Source of the DNA: Saprospiraceae bacterium
GTDB lineage: Bacteria; Bacteroidota; Bacteroidia; Chitinophagales; Saprospiraceae
Length of the DNA: 8,567 bases
Assembly: GCA_017995875.1 (NCBI GenBank)
Contig: JAGOIB010000007.1
Coordinates: forward strand, 1-8,567
Direction: 5' to 3'
Position numbers and translations under genes: made by a program. This document shows positions 1 through 6,002 of the stretch, piece after piece; positions within the stretch are counted from its first letter, which is position 1, and each line of letters opens with the position of its first letter. The notes under the pieces are model-generated. The model was not told where the DNA came from, made no database searches, and saw only the letters and a list, made by a program, of their open reading frames with translations.

Positions 1-1116
1 CCCGCCTCCATGGATGGAACAGACTCCGTTCAAAAGCCTATCGAACCGGGCGAAGTCTTTGAATATCGCTTCGTGGTGAAAGATGCAGGCACATTCTGGT
101 ATCATGCCCATACCAATGAAACGGTACAGATGGAACGAGGCATGTATGGAGCCATCATCGTAGACGGCGAAACAGACCCTGTCGTGGATGGTGAAAGGAC
201 GTTTATGATTGATGACATGAAACTCGATGAAAACAACGAGTTTACAAAACCTTCCTGGTTTATTCCCCGCGTGGTGGAACGTCATGACGGACGCCAGGGC
301 AATACACTCTTATTGAACGGCAAAGAAGATCTGGAGATCAATGTGCATGGCGGCCAAACTGAAAGATGGCGCTTTATCAATTCATCCAGTGCAAGGTATT
401 TTCATTTGCACCTTGGTGGAAAGGCCTTTAAGATCATCGCCAGTGACGGAGGATTGCTGGAACATCCGCTTACAGTAACTGAAGCACTAATTACACCCGG
501 TGAACGGATTGATATTGCCGTTACATTTACAGAAGGAGAAACATTCGTGATAGAATCGCTTGCGTATAACAGGATGACATTTTTAAAACCAAAGCGCGAA
601 ACATTTGCAACGGTTACAGCGGGTGAAAACAAACCTACAAAGGCCTTCATTCCGGATACTCTAAGGACTATTGAACCGCTGGCTCCACAGGACGCTGCCA
701 TCAACCGAACCATAAAGCTCTCTGTTGGGCCAAGCTTGACAGAAGGCCTGAGCTTTAATGTAAATGGAAAAACGCATGTAACCGACAAACCTGTGAAGGT
801 TGGTGAATTACAGATTTGGGAAATAGCGAACACCAGTTTGATGGACCATCCTTTTCACCTGCACGGTTTTTTCTTCCAGGTCATTGAAGAGAATGGCAAG
901 GCGCCTGCCTACCGGGCATGGAAAGACACGTACAACCTGACCCCACGGAGCAAGATCAAAATTGCCTGGATGCCTGACAACCGGCCCGGAACATGGATGT
1001 ACCACTGTCATATCATTGAGCATCACGCAGCGGGCATGATGGCAAGTTTTCAGGTGGTAGATGGTGACCATCCAGATGATGAAATAACACCTGCTCATCA
1101 TCACCATCATCATTGA
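1..1116 (+). CDS. Multicopper oxidase, 5'-truncated by window edge
   Basis: The reading frame is open from base 1, and the ATG at 10 is an internal Met (preceded in frame by Pro-Ala-Ser), so the real start lies upstream. Numbering from that Met, the copper motifs are all present: HAH at 32-34 (type 2/3 site in cupredoxin domain 1), HPFHLH at 280-285 and YHCHIIEHHAAGM at 331-343 in domain 3. Cys333, His280, His338 and Met343 would form the type 1 copper site, with Met as axial ligand. Members of this family are exported laccase-like enzymes that oxidise phenols, metals or similar substrates and reduce O2 to water; the exact substrate cannot be read here. Domain 1 remnant is about 1-55, domain 2 about 60-210 and domain 3 about 230-355. 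The missing part should hold a signal peptide and the HxHG motif. The chain ends in Pro-Ala-His6, which is unusual. A small membrane protein follows 54 bp downstream. Confidence 0.96.
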   Translation, partial: PASMDGTDSVQKPIEPGEVFEYRFVVKDAGTFWYHAHTNETVQMERGMYGAIIVDGETDPVVDGERTFMIDDMKLDENNEFTKPSWFIPRVVERHDGRQGNTLLLNGKEDLEINVHGGQTERWRFINSSSARYFHLHLGGKAFKIIASDGGLLEHPLTVTEALITPGERIDIAVTFTEGETFVIESLAYNRMTFLKPKRETFATVTAGENKPTKAFIPDTLRTIEPLAPQDAAINRTIKLSVGPSLTEGLSFNVNGKTHVTDKPVKVGELQIWEIANTSLMDHPFHLHGFFFQVIEENGKAPAYRAWKDTYNLTPRSKIKIAWMPDNRPGTWMYHCHIIEHHAAGMMASFQVVDGDHPDDEITPAHHHHHH

Positions 1117-1170
1117 CTATCTATGCAATAAGGATCAAGACACATATTACAATAAACCAAAACAAACACC

Positions 1171-1581
1171 ATGCAAGCTACACTCATAGGGCTCATTGGA
1201 AGCCTGGTCACTATTCTAATCTTTACATTTCTAAAACGAGTTGATAAAAACACAGTCTACGGTTTGATTCTGATGGGGATTGGCTACCTATACATAGGTT
1301 ATACCTGGACAGATTTTAACACAGCCGTCATGAGTTTTGTGCAATCACTATTTTTTATGGTGCTGGCCTACCTCGGTATCAAAAGGAGTTACTGGTTTTT
1401 GGTTGCAGGCTATTTCCTTCATGGCCTCTGGGACATGGTCTATCCAATGATTGCCAATCCCGATTTACTACCGCCGGACTATGATTATTTCTGTATTACG
1501 TATGATTTTATTGTGGGCCTGTATTTACTAATACTGAATTACAAGGCTAACCAACATCAGCAAAAGCGAATTCCTGTTTAG
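1171..1581 (+). CDS. Small polytopic membrane protein, possibly DUF6010-like
   Basis: This 136-residue protein is almost wholly hydrophobic, with about five predicted membrane segments (roughly 4-21, 29-46, 52-69, 74-92, 107-123) and a short charged C-terminal tail. The stretch YWFLVAGYFLHGLWDMVY (74-91) followed by FCITYD (107-112) reminds me of the DUF6010 family, whose members carry an LH..WD pattern in a helix and a Cys/Asp pair further on; this is from memory and needs a profile search. No catalytic motif is visible, so function is unknown. The start at 1171 is the first ATG after the oxidase stop and begins the first hydrophobic helix; the leader is A/C-rich with no Shine-Dalgarno sequence, as is usual in Bacteroidota. 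The 54-bp gap to the oxidase has no visible terminator, so co-transcription is plausible but not proven. Confidence 0.85.
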   Translation: MQATLIGLIGSLVTILIFTFLKRVDKNTVYGLILMGIGYLYIGYTWTDFNTAVMSFVQSLFFMVLAYLGIKRSYWFLVAGYFLHGLWDMVYPMIANPDLLPPDYDYFCITYDFIVGLYLLILNYKANQHQQKRIPV

Positions 1582-1647
1582 CATAAAAATGATCATCGTC
1601 ACTATCCATGCTATCGGATAATTGAAGTCCTGAAGCATTGATTGATA

Positions 1648-1669
1648 GAACAATAGATTTACATTGTTC
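1648..1669. repeat. Inverted repeat GAACAAT/ATTGTTC
   Basis: GAACAAT at 1648-1654 and ATTGTTC at 1663-1669 are perfect inverted copies around an 8-base spacer. There is no T-tract after it, so it is a poor terminator; the dyad form would suit a regulator site, but this is inference. Confidence 0.4.
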
Positions 1670-1850
1670 AAACATTACTGTTGGTGTGAGTGCCTGGTGA
1701 TCCAAAAGTAACACTATGGATTTTGCAAAGAATAACATACAACAAACAGAAAAAATCTGGAGCTTACATTGAAATTATATTGCTAAATTGTCCCTGAAAC
1801 CCAAATGTATCATCAAAAAACCAACATAATGTGTCTTTTCCCACCTATGT

Positions 1851-1881
1851 AATGGATACCCGGGCCTGCCAGACATCCATT
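1851..1881. repeat. Inverted repeat AATGGAT/ATCCATT around a GC-rich loop
   Basis: AATGGAT (1851-1857) and ATCCATT (1875-1881) are perfect inverted copies separated by 17 bases that include CCCGGG. The right arm ends one base before the candidate -33 TTTG of the propeller gene, a position that would suit an operator or an attenuator hairpin. No partner regulator is visible in the window. Confidence 0.4.
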
Positions 1882-1882
1882 G

Positions 1883-1911
1883 TTTGCCTGATACCAAAAG
1901 AACTATTTTTC
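1883..1911 (+). promoter_or_regulatory. Candidate Bacteroidota-type promoter for the beta-propeller gene
   Basis: TTTG at 1883-1886 and TATTTTTC at 1904-1911 resemble the Bacteroidota consensus TTTG and TAnnTTTG, with the final G replaced by C. The spacer is 17 bases, slightly shorter than the usual 19-21. It ends 33 bases before the ATG. The region is A/T-rich, so a chance match is possible. Confidence 0.3.
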
Positions 1912-1944
1912 TATTTAAACCAAAGTCTTACTTAATTCACAATC

Positions 1945-3813
1945 ATGATGTTATTAAAAAACCAACTAGCGTACACGACAACCTTTATTGTTCTCTGCAT
2001 GGTTTCCATGACAGGTACTTTAATTGCCCAGACTGAAGTCTGGAAAGTAGATATGACAACCTCCATGGCTGAAGTCGGATGGATAGAACAGGCAAATGAC
2101 GGCTATATCATTGCCGCCGGAGCTAAAGGCCTCATGGGTATTGATAATAATACCGGTAAACAAGTCTGGATAAAACCTGAGCTGAAAGGTGTCATCAAGG
2201 AGACGTATCAGAATATTGACGGCCTTCCGCTATTCTATGCAGAATACACGCCCATGGTGGGTAAAACGCGTGGGATTATTATTCATTCCAGCACGGGAGA
2301 TGTATTATACGACACGAAGGATGACAACTACCGCATCAAGACCTACCATCTGATTCCAGAACAGGCAATGATTTTGTTTGAAATGACAAAAGAGAACACG
2401 AAACTCCTGATGAGTTTCAGCCTTGCAACCATGGCAAAGACCTGGGTGACTGATCTGGGCGAGATAAAGGGAATGATATCTCAAATTGGAAATTCAACCA
2501 CCCGCTTAAGCTTTATCGATAAAGGACCTATGTTTAGTAAAAGCGGAGATCTTATTGTAGGGTTGAAGGAGATGGCGTATGGCATTGATGCCAAAACGGG
2601 TGCCATCAAATGGAGTTATGAAGCCGAAAAGGAACTCCAGGCACTCGTCTATTCTCCCCTGAGCAATAGTCTCTATTTGGGAGTGAAAAAAAGCAACAAA
2701 CTTACCGTGCTGGATCCTGCGAATGGAAAAGACATTACTCCTGGAAAGCTTAAACTGAGAGGTAATCTACTCGATATCACTTCTGATAGCAGAAACAATA
2801 TTGTACTGGTTGAAACCGAAGGCTTCAACCTTATCGATCCGAAGACTAGCGATTTCTTGTGGAATAAGAGTTTTAAGATCCCTTACCTGGACGAAGTTAT
2901 TCCTTTTCAAAAGGGCTACATCGCAGTAGCAAAAGATGAGGATAATGGGTCCATAGCATATGTTGATAATGCAGGAAAGCAGATATGGGATACAAAAGTA
3001 AGAGGGTATGTCTATTATGCTACTACAACAGAAAAGGGAGTTCTTTACATTTCGACAGAGCGTTCGAACATTATCAGCTTCAGTGAAGGTAAAGATGTAT
3101 GGGACAAGGATGTCAAATTCAAGAGTGTGCCTGCCGTTACATATGATGAGGTGGAAAAAAAGGTTATAATGTTTGAGAGCAAAACAGGTTATAAGTTCGA
3201 CCTTATGACGGGAGCTATGAACGTATTCGCAGAAGATATTAAACTGGAGGATGTAAAATGGAATACACCACTCGAAGCAGAATCCCGCCCCAACGGGTAC
3301 TTTTTCTATACCAATCAGCACACTTCGTTGATTGATAAAAAAGGAAAGCTGGTTTACACGAAAGAATATCCTCAGTTATCTTCATCAGACCTGACCAGCC
3401 TTGCGCAATTAGGCGCGAATATCGCTGGGGTCGATATCGATATAGCAGGTTCTATTGAAAACATGAAGGAACTTGACAGGCTATCCAAGGGTGTGTATAC
3501 TACTTCCAATGTTTCCAGTCAAGGAACTGCCAAGACCGAAGTTATGGCCTCAGCTGCAGTCGGTAATACTCAACTCTTTGAAGTGACAAGGACAAGATAT
3601 ACCAATTCCAGAAACGCTCGTGACCACATGTTTATCACCACCAAGGATGAGACATCCAAACGTTCCATCCTGATGGTCAATAAAGACTCCGGAAAGGTGG
3701 TTAAGACGATCAATATTGTCGATACGACTCCGGTATATGTTGTTGATGAAATAGATACGAGAGTTTTTATCTGTGAGCGAAATAAGACGATCACTTGCTA
3801 TGATATGAAATAA
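1945..3813 (+). CDS. Exported PQQ-like beta-propeller repeat protein
   Basis: The 622-residue product starts with a Sec signal peptide (hydrophobic core about 8-27, likely cleavage LIA|QT after residue 28). The body is made of beta-propeller blades of the PQQ-binding-like type, recognisable by recurring 'G-x-Asp-x-x-(N/T)-G-K-x-x-W' turns: GIDNNTGKQVW (65-75), GIDAKTGAIKW (213-223), LIDPKTSDFLW (296-306), YVDNAGKQIW (339-348). Such propellers usually serve as protein-binding scaffolds; the PQQ-dehydrogenase catalytic residues are not evident, so an enzymatic role is not supported. Residues about 475-560 break the repeat pattern with a Ser/Ala/Leu-rich stretch before the last blade resumes near 571-620. 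ATG at 1945 is followed directly by a second ATG at 1948; either would give the same signal peptide. The gene has its own strong terminator, so it appears to be a single-gene unit. Confidence 0.9.
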   Translation: MMLLKNQLAYTTTFIVLCMVSMTGTLIAQTEVWKVDMTTSMAEVGWIEQANDGYIIAAGAKGLMGIDNNTGKQVWIKPELKGVIKETYQNIDGLPLFYAEYTPMVGKTRGIIIHSSTGDVLYDTKDDNYRIKTYHLIPEQAMILFEMTKENTKLLMSFSLATMAKTWVTDLGEIKGMISQIGNSTTRLSFIDKGPMFSKSGDLIVGLKEMAYGIDAKTGAIKWSYEAEKELQALVYSPLSNSLYLGVKKSNKLTVLDPANGKDITPGKLKLRGNLLDITSDSRNNIVLVETEGFNLIDPKTSDFLWNKSFKIPYLDEVIPFQKGYIAVAKDEDNGSIAYVDNAGKQIWDTKVRGYVYYATTTEKGVLYISTERSNIISFSEGKDVWDKDVKFKSVPAVTYDEVEKKVIMFESKTGYKFDLMTGAMNVFAEDIKLEDVKWNTPLEAESRPNGYFFYTNQHTSLIDKKGKLVYTKEYPQLSSSDLTSLAQLGANIAGVDIDIAGSIENMKELDRLSKGVYTTSNVSSQGTAKTEVMASAAVGNTQLFEVTRTRYTNSRNARDHMFITTKDETSKRSILMVNKDSGKVVKTINIVDTTPVYVVDEIDTRVFICERNKTITCYDMK

Positions 3814-3825
3814 GAAAAAAAGAGA

Positions 3826-3865
3826 AAAAGAACCGGCCTTCCTGCATAGGAAGGCCGGTTCTTTT
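3826..3865. terminator. Strong Rho-independent terminator, likely bidirectional
   Basis: Bases 3826-3843 and 3848-3865 pair perfectly over 18 bp around a GCAT loop. The stem core is GAACCGGCCTTCCT and its complement. It begins 12 bases after the propeller stop codon. The A-run at the left foot and the T-run at the right foot mean it could stop transcription from either strand. Confidence 0.93.
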
Positions 3866-4069
3866 CTATATCCAGATTGAAATAATTCGTTTGCCTTGTT
3901 TACCTTCTGATTATAAAGCCTCTACTCTATCCCTTTTGTACAAGGATTAATCTTCCCGTCAACAAAAAAAACGATTCTTTCAATTAAATTCCTACATCAG
4001 CGTTTATATACAGATGTCACGGCAGATTTGCGGGATGAGCTGTTTAGGTCTTCTTTAAAAAAGTAAACA

Positions 4070-4879
4070 ATGAAGCAAATATTTAGACTTTTGGCGATAC
4101 TCTTTTTGGCAGCAATCTATTCCTGCAACCAAAGCCAGGATCAACGAGGAGTAGCGGCTGAGGCTCCACTGGAGAAACCGGCAAGTGTTGACAAAACAGA
4201 AGTTTCGCAAGATAACCTGGTCATAGAACGTAAAATAATTAAAGAAGGCGAAATACGTTTTGAAACATCCAATGCCCCGGAGACAAAAGAAATAATTTCT
4301 AAGAGTGTTGCTGAGTTTAAAGGATACATTTCAAATGACAATGTCTTTGACTACAAAGACAAAGTTGAATACCGGATTACAATCCGGGTTCCGGCCGAAA
4401 AATTTGAATCACTCTTAGATAGAATTTCCCTGAATGCTAAAAAACTCGACAGCAAAAATATAAATGCGCTGGACATTACAGAAGAATTTATTGACATCGA
4501 AGCAAGAACTAAAACCAAGAAAGAACTTGAAAATCGATATAAAGAAATATTGAAACAGGCAAAAACCGTTGAAGAAATATTAACTATTGAAAAAGAAATT
4601 GGCGCCTTACGAACCGAAATTGAATCGATTGAAGGAAGATTAAAATATCTCCAGGACAAAGTTTCCTTCAGCACCTTGACCGTTGTTTTTTATGAGAAGA
4701 CGAGTTCTTCCTTTGGATTTAACTCAAAGTTTGGAGAAGCATTCCATAATGGCTGGACCAACTTACTATTGTTCTTTGTTGCCATGGCAAACCTTTGGCC
4801 ATTTATATTGATTGTACTAACTATTATATTATTATACAAGCTACAAAGTAAAAGAAACAAGCAGAAAAACGCCATTTAG
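4070..4879 (+). CDS. DUF4349 lipoprotein with C-terminal membrane helix
   Basis: The 269-residue protein has a lipoprotein signal (hydrophobic 4-17, lipobox IYSC with Cys19), a charged linker (20-55) and a full DUF4349 domain (about 50-257). Family hallmarks are visible: IRVPAEKFE (105-113), DITEEFIDIEAR (135-146), a coiled coil at about 145-198 with TVEEILTIEKEIGALRTEIE, and SFSTLTVVFYE (199-209). A single membrane helix follows at about 231-256, with a basic tail (KLQSKRNKQK). The molecular role of DUF4349 is not established; it is often found in predicted envelope lipoproteins of Bacteroidota and Firmicutes. The 190 bases upstream separate it from the propeller terminator, so it probably has its own promoter, which I could not identify. 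The leader TTAAAAAAGTAAACA has no Shine-Dalgarno sequence. The gene is A/T-rich, in keeping with its Lys/Glu/Ile content. Confidence 0.94.
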   Translation: MKQIFRLLAILFLAAIYSCNQSQDQRGVAAEAPLEKPASVDKTEVSQDNLVIERKIIKEGEIRFETSNAPETKEIISKSVAEFKGYISNDNVFDYKDKVEYRITIRVPAEKFESLLDRISLNAKKLDSKNINALDITEEFIDIEARTKTKKELENRYKEILKQAKTVEEILTIEKEIGALRTEIESIEGRLKYLQDKVSFSTLTVVFYEKTSSSFGFNSKFGEAFHNGWTNLLLFFVAMANLWPFILIVLTIILLYKLQSKRNKQKNAI

Positions 4880-5033
4880 GAGTGGTGGCAGGCGATGATG
4901 TATGGGTAGGATCGCAGCTGATATTTTACGGAGCGCCGTTTAAATTGTCCGGATGTATTTAAGAAATAATTGGCGCAGAAATACTTGATTATAAAAATAT
5001 CCGTTTAAACACAACGCTTCTAAATAATCGGAT
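4852..5033 (+). pseudogene. Possible decayed coding fragment (weak)
   Basis: In one + frame, different from that of the DUF4349 gene, the DNA from 4852 reads protein-like: VVAGDDVWVGSQLIFYGAP from 4882, a TAA at 4960-4962, then EIIGAEILDYKNIRLN in the same frame. GDDVWVG is reminiscent of left-handed beta-helix acyltransferases or of propeller blades, but neither can be claimed. No start codon context or full domain is present, so this could equally be chance. The interval otherwise holds only the leader of the next gene. Confidence 0.2.
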
Positions 5034-5717
5034 ATGTTGCCCAAACGATACCTTCTATTCTTTTGCCTTTTACTATTACAAATCGTTTCAGTGCAATCCC
5101 AAAAAGTAGACTATGGAGTTGTAGTGATCTATAACAGTTCCAGCCAAACGAATTACGACCCTACGATTCCTGAGGATGGCAGATTTCAATGGAATGCACT
5201 TGGCACCTGGGGTGCAGGTGCCTATGCGTTAAAAGGTTTGTCACCAAAGCTTGCATCCAGTTTGTCATTCCTTTACCAACAAAAAGGATATAGAGAATTA
5301 GCACAGGTGGTGTATGTCCCTGGAGGCCCGATTTTTTATGAAGATTTAAGGAACACCTTCAATTATCTGAGTGCTGATCTTTCCATTAAATATCAGATTA
5401 CCAATTCTCTAACGTTACGTACATTTCTAAATCTCGGTATTGAATACAGTTACTTGCTGGGCTATGCGATTGGATCCGATTTCTATCCTATCAATAGCTT
5501 TTATCCTGTCAATGCCTATCAGGATAAATGGGAGACGCACAATGTCAGTATTATCCCTTCTTTATCATTTACATTCTATCAGTCCACTACCTTTGAATTT
5601 GGTTTCAATCGAAGTTTAACACCCGTTTTGGAGACGGATAATCTTATCGTAAAGGATTGGATCTGGACCTTTCGTTTGAGCCAATCGGTGCCAGCGCTTT
5701 TCAAAAAAACTGGTTAA
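5034..5717 (+). CDS. Small outer-membrane beta-barrel-like protein
   Basis: The 227-residue product has a clear signal peptide (hydrophobic 6-20, likely cleavage VQS|QK after residue 22). The mature part is rich in Tyr, Phe, Ser and Thr with alternating-polarity strands typical of 8-strand-class barrels, for example LSADLSIKYQI, LTLRTFLNLGIEYSYLLGYAIG, VSIIPSLSFTFYQ, TTFEFGFNRSLTPVL and WIWTFRLSQSV. This suggests an OmpA/OmpW-like or PorT-like outer-membrane protein, but no family motif is decisive. The last residues are ALFKKTG rather than the C-terminal aromatic seen in many barrels; the preceding WIWTFRLSQSV could be the final strand. ATG 5034 is chosen because the signal peptide begins there. 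It is flanked by a 154-bp gap upstream and a repeat-filled gap downstream, so it may be monocistronic. No clear terminator follows it. Confidence 0.82.
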   Translation: MLPKRYLLFFCLLLLQIVSVQSQKVDYGVVVIYNSSSQTNYDPTIPEDGRFQWNALGTWGAGAYALKGLSPKLASSLSFLYQQKGYRELAQVVYVPGGPIFYEDLRNTFNYLSADLSIKYQITNSLTLRTFLNLGIEYSYLLGYAIGSDFYPINSFYPVNAYQDKWETHNVSIIPSLSFTFYQSTTFEFGFNRSLTPVLETDNLIVKDWIWTFRLSQSVPALFKKTG

Positions 5718-5743
5718 CTGATGCATGAGCATATCCATTTAGA

Positions 5744-5864
5744 ACGCAGATTACGCAGATGTATTATAAAATTAATAAGCGCAGATTTAATCTACTGCAT
5801 CACATATGCATCACTTTCAACCAAACAACTTCTCTGCGAAAATCCCTTTTTAATATTTCTGCGT
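5744..5864. repeat. ACGCAGAT-type intergenic repeat, two opposed halves
   Basis: The left half has a tandem ACGCAGATT-ACGCAGATG (5744-5761) and a related GCGCAGATTT (5779-5788). The right half carries the same core in opposite orientation: TCTGCG at 5833-5838 and TTCTGCGT at 5857-5864. The whole forms an imperfect, open inverted repeat with A/T-rich spacers. From memory, CGCAGATTACGCAGAT motifs recur between genes in many Bacteroidota genomes. The apparent 61-codon + frame across it is not a gene. Confidence 0.65.
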
Positions 5865-5969
5865 CATCCTTGTGGTGAGCGGAGTCGAACCATGCATTCT
5901 TTTTAGGATTTTCGATCGTCCGGTGGTGTTGCATCAACAAAATGAAAAAAGTATCTTGCGGCATCAACA
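5797..5969 (+). repeat. Four scattered GCATCA hexamers, two extended to GCATCAACA
   Basis: GCATCA occurs at 5797, 5808, 5931 and 5961; the last two extend to GCATCAACA, 30 bases apart. The copy at 5931 is also part of a small dyad TGTTG-CAT-CAACA (5927-5939). They lie upstream of the gene at 6003. A regulatory role is only a guess. Confidence 0.25.
5873..5892 (-). repeat. REP-like hairpin (minus-strand copy)
   Basis: TGGT (5873-5876) pairs with ACCA (5889-5892) around a 12-base loop. Read on the minus strand it is TGGT-TCGACTCCGCTC-ACCA. It matches the loop of the two plus-strand hairpins at 7854 and 7892 except for one A/G change, and the stem differs from them by a compensatory pair. Confidence 0.65.
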
Positions 5970-6002
5970 TAACACTGTCCTTAATCAAAAATCCGAAAAA
6001 CG

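Larger units (their letters stand above)
1582..1944. other. 363-bp intergenic region with two inverted repeats
   Basis: No convincing gene is visible here. It contains two 7-bp-arm inverted repeats (1648-1669 and 1851-1881), a CCCGGG palindrome inside the second, and a weak Bacteroidota-type promoter candidate at 1883-1911 ahead of the propeller gene. No Rho-independent terminator with a T-tract was found after the membrane protein gene. Confidence 0.6.

Noticed and set aside
1547..1738. Minus-strand 63-codon open frame overlapping the end of the membrane protein gene
   Set aside because: No recognisable domain or hydrophobic pattern, and it overlaps a better-supported gene; a real small gene cannot be fully excluded.
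2767..3321. Minus-strand 184-codon frame inside the beta-propeller gene
   Set aside because: Cys/Phe/Ile-rich shadow antisense to a clear protein; no start context or domain.
3931..3946. TTGTACAA palindrome in the gap before the DUF4349 gene as an operator
   Set aside because: Only eight bases long, in an A/T-rich region, with no repeat of it elsewhere in the window.
5202..5222. GGCACC/GGTGCC inverted repeat
   Set aside because: It lies inside the barrel-like coding sequence and is explained by Gly/Thr/Ala codons; no T-tract follows.
5721..5906. Plus-strand 61-codon open frame
   Set aside because: It lies wholly in the ACGCAGAT and REP-like repeats, has no leader or domain, and its composition follows from the repeats.
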